DNA of 64,000 nt. It comes from Sistotremastrum niveocremeum HHB9708 (lineage: Eukaryota > Basidiomycota > Agaricomycetes > Sistotremastrales > Sistotremastraceae). Positions 22,275 to 33,423 of this stretch are shown one piece after another (positions within the stretch are counted from its first letter, which is position 1; every line of letters starts with the position of its first letter). Below the pieces are notes generated by a model. The model made no database searches, had not been told where the DNA came from, and saw only the letters and a list, made by a program, of their open reading frames with translations. Where the stretch lies: contig KV419428.1 in assembly GCA_001630475.1 (NCBI GenBank), positions 145,565-209,564 on the forward strand, written 5' to 3'. The position numbers were made by a program, and so were the translations under genes.

Positions 22275-23670
22275 GCCTTCTAGCCGGGACATGGAACTTT
22301 ATTTTTGGGATCAACTTATTCTTTCATTTATTACTCGATTTGTGAACGCCTCCAACACTCCTCGCACTGTATGTACTATCCATCGTCCCAATCACTTGGT
22401 CGCATTGCATGTATTATTATCACAATGACACGCGGCGGTTTTATTAGTATCAGGACCTCCTCCTGCTTCGCAATGCATACGCGGCATAGACAAGCACCTA
22501 TAATATCTTTGTGTGTCGCATAGATGTCTGTTCATCATCAAGCTTTGAGCTTCTCGCCAGCGTTACATGGGAAGCCATAGCAGCCGAGTTCGGGAATTGG
22601 GGGGCTCGTGTTTGCAGGCATGCTTGAAGGGGAGAAAGACACTGCGGTGCGGGTTACAATCAGGATTTTGGAGCCGATCGGATCTGGTCTTCTAGAGAGC
22701 GATGACGCAGCGACGGACGTGGGGACCCAGAAGCCATTCTCTGGGGAAAGATCAGTAAGATTGAGAGAGGATCACAGGTATGCACCTACGGGACAGAATT
22801 ACTAGCTATAGAAGTGGAGCCAACTCGTGCTGCGAAATCCGAGTTGTAAGGCCATCGTCGAGGATCCAAGGATGATCCTAGGTCAGATGGAAGCGAAAGA
22901 TCCAACGAGAAGGAAGATTGTAGATCGACAGAGTATGGATGATGAGTCCACTGAGAGCTTGTGAGTCCTTCCGGCCCTACGCGCTCACGCATTGGTCTTG
23001 CCGCTGTCGTAATTCGAGGAGGCTGAGGAGGGAGGCCCGACGTTCTCAGAGCTTCGTCAACTGACCGATGGCTTGGAGGAAAGACAATGCCCACAGAAGG
23101 CCATAAAAGCCGAGTTCGGGAATAGGTGCGGCTCGTGTCTGCAGGCATGCGTGAAAGAAAGAAAGACACTTCGGTTTGCATTCAGGGTCCTGGTGTGGTT
23201 TGAAGGGACCGATCTTCTGGAGAGCGACGATGCAACGAAGAAGGACAAAGGGCCAATAAAGCATTCTCTGTGGAATAATTAGTAAATCAGGCAGCGGATC
23301 ACACATGTGCACCTACGACATAGAAGACTAGACATGAAGCCAACTAGTGCTGTGAGGGCGACTGGAAGAATTGCAAGCCCATCCAAGAAAGATCTTAGGT
23401 CCTGCAAGAAGATCCGACGAAACTGTGCATTGGTAGATCGACAGACTATGAGTGCGTGAGTCGAAAGCCTGCGAATCATTCCAGCTTTAGATGACTCACG
23501 CATGATTTTTGCTGCATTCCTGTTGCAAATTGAGGAGGGAAGCCCCGCGTTCCCCGAGCCTCGTCAACTGAGCGATGACTTGGAGAAGTGAGAATGCCCA
23601 CAGAAGCGGGGTTTTCATCGGCTGCCAGTGAGTCTCAGCGGCCTTCAACGCCGTATTTGATAGATGAGGG
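22275..23670 (+). repeat. R1 copy 2: 3' flank with tandem duplication of about 525 bp
   Basis: The segment starting near 22,570 (AGCCGAGTTCGGGAATTGGG) recurs near 23,105 (AGCCGAGTTCGGGAATAGG), and the order of later landmarks is the same in both units. Copy 1 has a single unit at about 3,330-3,830. No gene was recognised in it. Confidence 0.7.
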
Positions 23671-25300
23671 GAATCTGTATATCACAGGTTGTACTGTTGG
23701 TCAATATATGGCATGGACAATTCGCAACACTTGCCTCGAGTCGAAGGTCTATCCTGGAACGTTCCAGGATTCTCAAATTGGCAATCATTCGGAGAAGATG
23801 ATCAAAGGAGCGGAGAATCACATCCAAATGCTGGCCATATTCCCAGAGCATAGGGTGCCAGTGACTGAACGTAGGGTCTATGGGTGTTCAGTTCCTCCGA
23901 GACGACTAGGCATCGAGTATCTTCGAGGTCGACAAAGTCAAGCGTGCTTCCATCGTTGTGATCAGGGAAAACGAGGGCTTTGTGGACATGGATTATAGCT
24001 TTCCAATGATCCATGGTCGCAGGACAAGCCTGACTATAACACAACTCCCGTTAGCGGACAGTGCTGGAATTGAGGATACACTCACATCGAGATATCGCAA
24101 TTACATGCATCTGGTCTTGGCGAATGACTCTAGAAGAGAGAGCACGAAGTGGAAGTGACGGTTTCCAATTTGCTTTCATGGTGGTTCTGTGCAACGAGTC
24201 TGCCGCGCTTTGCCACCTGGTTCTGTTCCGACGCTCTCCAACTCGTACTGCTGTGATTCATCCGCCTGGTGCTCTTCGGGCCTTCAAGACATAAGACTTT
24301 CGCACTCGAGGGTCACTTGTTCAGAAAGCACAGAAATCGAAAAAGATGCCTCTGCGGGGTCCCTCAGGCGAAGCACAAAATTCCGGCTTCACAAACGCTT
24401 TCACTTTGGGCTCGACCGACTCAGCGCTGCAACCACTACATGCTAACCAGTGGGAGCTGAGAATACAATGCCGACTACTACTTGACGAATGTATTACCAC
24501 TGTCAACTACACTCGGGCATTCCGCCCCGTTTTTGCATCCTTCCCACCAGCTCAGCTCAATCATCCTGTCCTGAGGTCCATCACTTCGGTAAGGTCCACC
24601 CTTATTTGCTTGTCATATATCTGATCATGCACTCAAGTGCTCCTTTCATCCGCGAGGTACTTTCACTTGCAATATTCTGATGACATCTCCGTGCTCATTT
24701 GAGCTTTGTTCTTGAGATCATCATCAATCTTTATCTCCTGGTCTCATCGCTCTCGCGTCAGAAATTGCTCTCATACCGACAGGCACAAGAGTAGGGTCGC
24801 TTCCGAAACGTCTCCCCAGGACTTCGTCTCAGTCATTCAAAGTCGTCAATAATCGTGACTGGTACGAGACGTGCTGCGCTGCATAATCTGAGTGAGTTTC
24901 CTTTCGCACTTGTTTCCGAGTGTATCGCAAGGACAAGCTAACAATTCTAGTCTCGATCTCATTTCATTTTCATGCCAGTACTTTGATGACAAAACTGCAG
25001 AACCCATTGTGTTGACGCAAACTCCCACCCCAGGTACTCGGGAAACCAAATCTGGAGGTCGTGAAGCTTCCTTGTTTCACTCTGAGGACATATACTGTCG
25101 ACGGATGGACAAAAGATCCTCCTTTGGGATCGACCGTGAGGTACTTGTCTGTTGAGCGTGCTACGTACCTCTAACAGACCCGTCTGACTTTTACTGCAAT
25201 CATAGATGCCGCAACCAGATCAGTACCTCCAGAATTTCAAATAGCATCCTTCCTCCGATTTCGATTTTGGATTCGGTTTTCTTTCTGCTCACAGATCACA
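23671..25300. repeat. R2 repeat, copy 4 (truncated)
   Basis: It begins with the same R1/R2 junction as copy 1. It follows the other copies up to about 25,300, then stops some 65 bp before the start codon of the 4-TM gene, so the last ~800 bp of the unit is missing. The minus-strand segment with LDFVDLEDTRCLVVSEEL is open at 23,990-23,880. On the plus strand 24,892-25,155 stays open and includes SFSCQYFDDKTAEP, which is similar in copy 3. A complete gene could not be built. Confidence 0.6.
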
Positions 25301-25364
25301 ATGCAGCACGCTTCGAACTGACTTCACGTATTGACTCTCAAGAAATCCATTGCAAACGCCCAAC

Positions 25365-27328
25365 ATGATGCCCCTTCGCGGATATGTACGTCGCTCTGCG
25401 TGCAATCCTTCGCTGACTGTGGGTGTAGATTTTTATTTCACGCAATGCCATCAGGGCATTATCTATCATTGCACTCCTCCTTGTATTCGCAAGCGACATC
25501 CTCGTCATCGTACACGACATCCAAGCCGTCAACGCGTTCATGGCAAACCCTCCTTCGAGGGAAGACACCTGGTCAACCAACGGCACCTCCCTAGACATGA
25601 ACTGCGAATACATCGAGCACGTCTCCCCGCATCTGACGCGTCGTCCAATGACTAATATGAATGTGCCACAGAGGAAGTACCGTCCCCAATCAACCCGCCG
25701 GCGTGTTTTGGGCCGTCGTCAATCGTCTCTTCATCCTCTTTGAATGTCTCGTTCTCCTCCTCGCCGAAGTGGAATGGCCGATGAAGTTCTTCGACACCTA
25801 TTTCCCTGTTCTTGGGTCGGGCTTCGGACTCGGCGCTCTGGGACTCTTCCAATGCTTGTGAGTCTCTCGATTTTAACACGTGAGCATGCCACTAAACAAA
25901 ATGTAGGATTGGCGCGGTTGTCTTGTCGCATCATATCGGCACCTTCGCGCTCGTTTCAGCTTTCCTCTTGTTCTCTGTTGGCTGCCTTAACTGCTTTACC
26001 GTGAGTCTTTCTTGGACCTCAATCCTACCACAAAACTGAGTTCATCGCAGGGACTTCTCTTCCGTGCTGGAGGTAAAGAGAAACGCTCCATCACTTCATG
26101 GCGTATTGCTAGCGAGAACCCTCTTCTCCCCGGTCCCACCGGCAGCCTGAGAAGTCTGCGTCCCATGGTAAGGTTCTCAACGGGTACGGGTCTAGCCCGG
26201 ATATCCGTCCTGATACCCGTGGGAAAACGGATAACCGCGTGACAGATATCCGTGACGCGGATATGTCACGGGTGGCGGATATGGCCTCTGGAATTTCCGG
26301 ATATCCGTCATGAATATTTAAATGATTTATTTATTTATTATTATATTATTTATATTATTTTCGATATTTTCATTATTATTATTTATATTATTTACATTTT
26401 ATCCATGATTATTACAATGATTATGACATTATTCGGTTGATTATTACTGATTTTCGCCACCTCAACACTGCATCCAAGCCTACATCCATCCATCCATCCC
26501 TCAATCCATCCCAAATTCCTCTGTTTTCTTCTCTAAATGTGTTGCCAGTAGTTGTAGATGATGTTGAAGTGTTGATTGGAGGTGGTTGTATCATGAGAAT
26601 GGGGTGGATGCGCTGGATGTTGACTGGATGAGGTGCTGGAGGAGAGCCGGGTGCGCGAGCTGAGTTCGAAAACTGAGGCCTGTTGTTTGTTTGCGTTCGA
26701 ACTGCTGGGTTCGAAACAAGAACGCGCGTCGTTGTTTGTACGCAAACAACGCGAAAACAATCAATATATTATTTTTAAATAAATCGAATATAATTAATAA
26801 TTTAAAACCCGCGGATATCGCGGATATCACGGGTATCGAGACCCGAATACCCGAAACCCGCGAAAATAGCCGATATCCGCACATCAAACCCGGCGGGTGG
26901 CGGATATGGGCTCACGGAGTTCCCGCGGGTCCCGGGTATGGCCTCCGAAATTTCCGCGGATATCCATATCCGCGGGTATATACCCGTTGAGAACCTTATC
27001 CCATGGTGATGACCGGCGCAACTCCTGTCTATGGCTCGTGGGTCGCCCCTGCAAATTCATCAGCCGGCAGCACCTTCTCCGAAAAGGTGCCACCTTATGG
27101 TGAACAAGCCGCCTCCGCCTTTGGAAGAGCAGCTTCTGCAGGTATGCATCTGTTTCCCCGTGATATGTCATAAGCTCACACATCACTTTTGGTACCTATT
27201 ACCTGTCGAAATCAATGTTCTCGCTATCAAAACCTGAAGAGGCGCACGGCAATCCCACGTCCAAGGTCACTTCTCCGACGTCGTCGCGTGACACGCCTCA
27301 ATTCAGCTCATCGGCAACGGCAGTCTGA
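25365..27328 (+). CDS. Fungal 4-TM membrane protein (DUF7598-like), exon interrupted by a transposon
   Basis: Exons are 25,365-25,385, 25,429-25,616, 25,672-25,857, 25,907-26,000, 26,051-27,141 (with 830 bp of transposon plus its 8-bp duplication inside) and 27,240-27,328. Removing the insertion gives a continuous 276-aa frame. Four hydrophobic segments are visible: IIALLLVFASDILVIV, LFILFECLVLLLAEV, a glycine-rich LGALGLFQCLIGAVVL, and LVSAFLLFSVGCLNCF. A polar Ser/Thr-rich C-terminus follows. The pattern fits the fungal DUF7598-type proteins as I remember them; function unknown. Intron 2 uses a GC donor (GCACGT). The insertion lies after codon CCC-ATG in the cytosolic tail and, if not removed, truncates the protein after the last TM. 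Confidence 0.75.
26169..26998 (+). mobile_element. Non-autonomous hAT-type element (830 bp)
   Basis: Perfect 18-bp terminal inverted repeats (TAAGGTTCTCAACGGGTA) are flanked by identical 8-bp target duplications TCCCATGG (26,161-26,168 and 26,999-27,006). The subterminal regions are crowded with GGATATCCG/CGGATATC motifs in both orientations, and the middle is AT-rich. There is no transposase frame. TIR plus 8-bp duplication is the hallmark of hAT elements. The near-perfect ends suggest a fairly recent insertion. Confidence 0.92.
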
Positions 27329-27985
27329 TGACATTGCGTGACTAAATTCTATTGCCTTCCTTCATGGCTGCAACGGGTTGTGCGCAGGTACATAAATCCC
27401 AGCGCCATCGAAGGAAGTCATGAATGATGCTTCGCGGTCGTAACGTCTGACACTGTCAATTTTTGGGACAATTTCCCTCTCTTGTTACTCATCCACTGTT
27501 CAATTATCATCATCTGTTGTATCTGTATTCTATCTGTCATGTCTTCTAATGTATTGTATGGCACTATGTTGTGCTTATTTCTGTTGCGAAAACCTTTGAG
27601 ACCCGTCTCGCTTGCTATCCCTGATGGGGCTTCCCGTTGATGTCCGACTGCACTACACAAACAACCTTCATTGAAGCATACAACTCAAGCATGAAGACTC
27701 AAAAGACGACTCAAGGAGTCACTGACATAAGACGAGTGAGGCACTAGAGCCCATTCTGAGGACTCGAGCTACCCAAATTCACGGTCGGCCGGAGCAGTTC
27801 AATGGTCAAGGACGGGTTCAATTATTGATATTATACACTTGATACAGAGTCGATAAGAGGTAAGAATCTAATGTCGCATCTGACAAGCAGAACGCGGGTT
27901 GCTTTGAATAATTAAAAGGCTCTGAAAACAGTAGCACGGAATCAGTACAGTCATTGATAGTAAGGGTAGATAACTGAACATTCAC
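27329..27985. other. Intergenic between the 4-TM gene and LIR-B
   Basis: About 650 bp that should include the 3' UTR of the 4-TM gene. No second gene or repeat was recognised. Confidence 0.4.
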
Positions 27986-29184
27986 CTTTCGAACAGCGAA
28001 TGCTTATGAATTCAATGATGGTCAAGGCAGCGATCCGGGTTTCGCTCCCATGAAACAGAGACATGAGAGGAGGGGGGTTGAGACCTCGAGGCTCCAAAGG
28101 AGGTGAAGGTGGGGAAGCTTAGCCTCAAAAGAGACCAAACTATAATATACTCCCTGGCGATAGAGCCATCGCTCGTCCGCAGACGAGACGACAGCAGCCA
28201 GTCCTGCATCATCGTTAAGCTCTCATGGCGGCCCCGCACCGCCGGAGCGGTGCGATTAATCGTAGGCAGCCGTTGCCCTCCTACGAAAGGCCTGGGAAGA
28301 CAAGCTGTCCCTAACCATGATTGTGATCTTGCCGAGCCATGCAAGTCTTCACGACATTGCACGCGAGATGGTGGTGGGTCTCAAGAGAGAAAAGCTGAGA
28401 TCGAAAAATTGCCAGACAATGTAGCTTGCTGTGTTGAATTCGAGCTCCTACTGAAGTCGTTGCCAGATTTCTGTGTAGAACAGTGAACAATAAGACCAAG
28501 TCGAGCAAGACAACCGAGCAGAGAATGGCTGAAGCGACAAGCAGAGACTCGAGCAGAGAATGTGCTTCCGGAGTCGGCGTTCGGGTTGCCAAGCCGCTTT
28601 CGGCTCCGAAGCCGAACCTCGGCACTCTGCTTCCGCCAGCTCTTTCGAGCCATCTGCTATATTCTTGCTCAATATTGCGCTCAATCCCTTTCGCTGTTCT
28701 ACACAGAAATCTGGCAACGACTTCAGTAGGAGCTCGAATTCAACACAGCAAGCTACATTGTCTGGCAATTTTTCGATCTCAGCTTTCCTTTCTTCAGACC
28801 TACCTCCATGTCCACCTGGTGGGGGCTTACTGTTCTTCGGAACTATATCTTTGGAGAAGGAATGGCTCGTGCGTGCATAGCACGACGCCGGACTGATGCA
28901 CCTCTGAGAGCTGAATGGACTGCCGGTTTGGCTGCGTGACCTCGTCGCAAGACGAGGCACTCTCTTGCTGTTCCAGCTGGGCGAGTTAAAACACGCGTGT
29001 AGCGATCGAGTGGATCGACCTTGATCTCTTCGGAGGTCTGGTGGTCGGTCCTTTTCTCCTTTTGGAGAACTCGAGGTCTCAACACCCACCTCCCATATAA
29101 CCGATCTTGGGAGCGAGCACCGGTGTTGCGTACAGGTTGGCCGAGACTCGACTGGCTTGACTCTCACTTCTTCTTACTCGCAAG
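27986..29184. repeat. LIR-B: long inverted repeat, hybrid arms
   Basis: The left arm (27,986-28,480) is type I and about the same as the left arm of LIR-C. The right arm (about 28,690-29,184) is type II, sharing with LIR-C and LIR-D the stretch around ACCTTGATCTCTTCGGAGGTC and the ending TCGCAAG|GTGAGT. The arms are complementary in their inner parts. The centre keeps TTTCGGCTCCGAAGCCG. After the right donor a complete intron can be read (29,185 to TGTCACAG at about 29,234), pointing into BAG remnant 3 antisense. Confidence 0.78.
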
Positions 29185-29234
29185 GTGAGTTCTATATCAT
29201 ATCTAGATGGTTCAATGCTGATTTAATGTCACAG

Positions 29235-30965
29235 AACGCCCGAGATTTCTCGTCCAAATTCCTAAAGTCTCGGATTTCTAGTTCTCTTGATGATTGGACT
29301 CAGATCCATGTGTCAATTAGTTAGTCATAATGTAAACGCATTGGAGTACATGGAAACATGAAAGCATGAGGCTGTCGCATTGTGATGTAAATTAGACAAG
29401 AGACAAGGCAATAAATAGCCCTAGAAGTCGTCAACCTTTGACGAGTGATTCACCAGCTTCAATGATTCTTGAGTCGCCGCTGATGATACTGAGTTCGTAT
29501 CCGACACATCCAAACTGTAGTCGAGGAGTTCATACGCAGACGACGTCAAACCAACCTCAGAGGCTGCTGTATCGTTTCGATATTTCCTGCTGACGACGAA
29601 GGTGCCGAGTCATACGGAACGGGAGGAGAGTGGCTTTGGGATACTGGCTCTGCAGATGATAAATGGTGAGGGGCAGAAGAATTGGAGGCTGCCGGCTTGT
29701 CTGTTGGTAGAGCGGCCTGTGAGTGAGATGCGCCGGCTTCTGCGGCGACAGAGGCAGCAGGAGCATTGGGAGTCTCAAAGGCAGTTGGATCGTCACGCGC
29801 TTGTATCAGTGACGACGGAGACGGATTTTCACTGCTTGGAACGGCTGGGGTAGGATCTGAAACAGGAACGTCCGCTTCCGAAGTGCTAGACTGCTGGCCT
29901 GGAGCAGAGACTGTCTGGCGAGGTGGCTCGTTCACGATCGTTGTCAAGTGGCCGGGACCTGCGATTGGGCTCAAAGCGGTGACAGCGGCTGAAACTGAGG
30001 TCTCAGAAATGTCATCGACCATCTCATAGCCTTTCAAAGGAGCAAAAGCAGCGCTCGTCACTTCTCTCTGCTTCTTCCACATCCCCTCTTCCTCAGCATC
30101 CAACCCCTGAAGAGCAGCCTCAACTGGCCAAGCGAGTCGTCCTGATGTTCTCATCGCCATCCGACTCAATGGCGTCAAGCTTCGACGAAAGTTCAATGAG
30201 AGACTCTTCGTAAGAGTTGACAGCGGCGTTGATCAAGTTGAGCGCCACTTTTGGAGAGGGGGGATGCAGGTTCAAAGAGGAGAGTGGTGACGAAGGATAA
30301 TGAAGAAGTGAGTAAGACGAACTCGGAGAGGATCGCTGCGAGCTTGTCCAGAAGTGACTGTGCCTTGGGCTCTGGCGAGGTCTTAATCGGTGGCACCAGC
30401 TAGAAGGTAACCTTCACAGCGGGCCGGACACAAAAATCCCAAGAGATAATACTGAGATTATGATGAGATTCTGTCTGATGATTTCGGCTTTTACTCACTG
30501 AGAAAATTCTGTGAAAATGGGCATAATCTCAACGTATTCCCAAAAAAGCCGCTATTCTCAGCATTTTCTCAGATCTTTCTCACTTCGGAGATAAAGGAAC
30601 ACATACTCAGAATATTCCCACCATATTCCTTTGGGAAAATTGTCCAGCGACCGCTGTGCTTGGTGGCCTTGATCGCGTCAGCGGGGTAGTCCTGGCAGGA
30701 TGTTAGGCGTTGAAAAAGACCGCAAGGACGATGAAGACGTACCTAAATTGATTGCCCTTGGGAGTAACAAATATCGCAGCGAATGAGTGGTCCCATTGCT
30801 AGCTACGTTCCGAGAGATTTCTGAATTGCGTCGTCTCTTGTGTTTGAGCAGTTTGGTCGACGGGCTTCTGAGGTGTAGGCATAAATTTGGTGTTCAATTC
30901 CTGCTGTGGACTGATAAGTACATGTAAAGTGGGACGATGAGGGTGTAGACAAACCTTCTGTCAGG
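29235..30965 (-). pseudogene. BAG-domain gene remnant 3
   Basis: Minus-strand sequence aligns with exons 2 and 3 of the intact BAG gene: the tail region (29,480-30,020), the BAG helices (30,080-30,250) and the exon-2 segment (30,750-30,900). The tail frame is open for 216 codons at 30,196-29,546, but the BAG core is frame-broken and a 244-bp transposon sits at 30,415. Exon 1 is replaced by R2 at the same intron-1 position as in remnant 1. The leftmost 200 bp corresponds to the BAG 3' flank. Confidence 0.78.
30415..30658 (+). mobile_element. Small TIR element (244 bp) with 3-bp target duplication
   Basis: Against the intact BAG genes this DNA is an insertion flanked by CTT on both sides (30,412-30,414 and 30,659-30,661). 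Its ends are imperfect inverted repeats of about 30 bp starting CACAGCGG and ending CCGCTGTG. Inside are several copies of ATTCTCAG/CTGAGAAT-like words. The CACAG ends and 3-bp duplication suggest a CACTA-related or PIF-like MITE; the superfamily is not certain. Confidence 0.78.
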
Positions 30966-33423
30966 GAATCTGTATATCATACCTTGTATTGTCTCTCAAT
31001 ATATGGCATGGACAATTCGCAACGCTTGCCTCTTGTCAAAGATCTATCTTAACGTTGGAACAAGCCAGGATTCTCGAATGCGCAATAGTTCAGAGAAGAT
31101 GATCAAAGGAGCGTAGAATCACGACCGAATGCTGTCGATATTTCCAGAGGATATGGTGACCGAAGGCACGGCCTATGGGAGTCCAGTTCCTCCGAGACGA
31201 CTAGGCATCGAGTATCTTCGATGTCGACAAAGTCAAGCGGGCTTTCATCGTTGTGATAATGGACAACGAGGACTTGTAGGGACATGGGTCGCAGATCCAT
31301 GGTCGGAGGACAAGCCTGACCATAACACAACCTCCGGTTAGCGGACAGATCTGGTATTGAGGATACACTCACATCGAAATATTGCAACGACATGCATCTG
31401 TTCCTGGCAATGAATCTGGAAGCGGTGCGCTGAACCAATTGGCGAAAATCATCCAGAATGCTGGAAGATGCCACATGCTGACTGGGTTCAAGCATGATCC
31501 TCGAATATTACTGGAACGATGGCGTGCTCTTTGATAAATTGCCTGGCCAGGACTGCACCAAAAGCCACTCTCCGGATAAAGTGCGGCTGGCAGCTCGGAC
31601 ACGAGAGAGCATGGAGTGAAGTCGCTTTCATGGTGGCTCAAGTCCAAGTCTGAGATTCTCACCGCGTTTAGCCACCTGCTTCGCCTGAGACTAACCTGGA
31701 AAAACATCTTTCTTTCATTTCTGTGCTCTCTGGAAAAGTGACCCTCAAGTGAGAAAATCTTGTGTCTTAAAGACTTCGAAGAGCAACAGGCGGTACAACA
31801 AGGTTGAGAGATCGATATCGTCCGAACAACTTGAAAACGCCGGCTTCACAAGCGTTCTTCACGTTGGACTCGACAGACTCAGCGTCACCACTACACCCTG
31901 ACCAATGGGAGCTGAGAATATCATACCGACTACTTTCTGACGAATATGTGACCGCTGTCAACGACGCTCATGCATTCCTTCATCATTCAAAAACGTGGCG
32001 ATACATTGACAAGAACTGACTGTTGTCCATCTATCTCTCCAGCTCAGCTCAATCGTCCTGCTTTGAAGTCCATCACTTCAGTAAGGTCCATCATTATCTC
32101 CTTGCGTTTGGTCTGATCTCGCCATCAAAGGCATTTCATTGACACCCAAGGGCGCCGTTCGCACGCGAAATGATTTCACTGGCAATAATCTACTAATATT
32201 AATCCCATCTCTGTGCTCCGTTGAGCGCTGTTCTTGGGCTCATCATCAGTTTTTCTTTGCTTATCTCATCGCTCTCGCCATAGAATTTGCTCTCATATCA
32301 ACTGGCGCGAGAGCAGTTCCGCCTCCGAAACGTCCGCCACGACTTCGTCTCGGTCATCCAAAGTCGTCAAGTCTGTCTCTGGTACGAGACGTGCTGCTCG
32401 GTATAGTTTGAGTGAGTTTTCTTTCGCACTCGTCTTGCGATTTTATCGCAAGGACAAGCTAGCAATCCTAGTCTCGAGCTCACTTCATTTTCATGCCAGT
32501 ACTTTGATGACAAAACTGTAGAACACATTCTGTCGACGCGGACCCCCACCCCAGGACCTCAGGATTCAAATCTCAAGGTCATGAAACTTCCTTGTTTCAG
32601 TCTGGGGACATGTGTCGTCGACGAATGGACAAAAGATTCTCCTTTAAGATCGACCGTGAGGTACGTGTCTGTTGATCGTGCTACGTACCTCTAACAGACC
32701 CGTCTGACTTTTGCTGCCATTATAGATGCCGCAACCAGATCCGAATCTCGATGATTTCAAGTAGCATTCTTCCTCCGCTTCCGACATTGTATCTGGCTCT
32801 TTTTCTACTCACGGTTCAAGGTGTGGCCCGTTTTCAGATGACTTGGCTCGGAATATGTGATGTGTTGACATGTCGTGGATGCCTCAACATCTTGTTCCAG
32901 CTTGTGATACACGAGGGTTCCTGAGACGTCGACCAAAGTCAGATTATTGATGTGCCTGCCCTTCATCGAGCCGTAGATTAATACTGCAATATCAGGACAG
33001 ATACAATAACTTGCGAATCATAACATTATTCACTCCCGCCAACAATCTTAGAATTAAAGTCTGACAGGGTTTCTCGTCATTGGTAAATAAAGTCAGACAA
33101 GCTGCACGATTGGATGATAGAAGCGAGAAGTGAAACTTCAAAATCCGAACTACAGAGAATATACAATAAAACGGAAGGAGGAAATAGAGCGACTATTCGA
33201 TCGAACTACCTAAACTGAGATTGCGCCCAGTTATGTTCGATGGTTGAACTATCAGAGATATTTACCGATGCTGTTGACACGGATTAGCAGAAGGGTCAAA
33301 ATTGATTGTTGCCCGTGAGTGACTCACCAGATAACGCGATGTTGTATGTCAAGAGCGGTCAATTCTGAAGCAGCCTATAACAACGACGGTCATTGATGGT
33401 AAGGGAGGAAGTAAAGCATTCAC
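30966..33423. repeat. R2 repeat, copy 3
   Basis: This is a near full-length copy between BAG remnant 3 and LIR-C. On the minus strand 31,650-31,100 keeps CPSCQ, then a helix-like LDDFRQLVQRTASRFIARN, the conserved intron, and LDFVDIEDTRCLVVSEEL. A minus-strand leader intron connects the LIR-C donor (33,423) with an exon starting GCTGCTTCAG near 33,375. The homologous exon follows LIR-A. A plus-strand reading around 32,430-32,760 also looks exon-like. The strand of the real gene in the right half is not settled. Confidence 0.6.

Noticed and set aside
26169-26998. Treating the 830-bp element as an ordinary intron of the 4-TM gene
   Set aside because: The donor is formed by the insertion itself, and no AG near the right end gives an in-frame join; perfect TIRs and an 8-bp duplication show that it is a transposon.
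28448-29167. 239-codon minus-strand frame inside LIR-B
   Set aside because: Same reason as for LIR-A: it follows the inverted repeat and has no independent homology or coding pattern.
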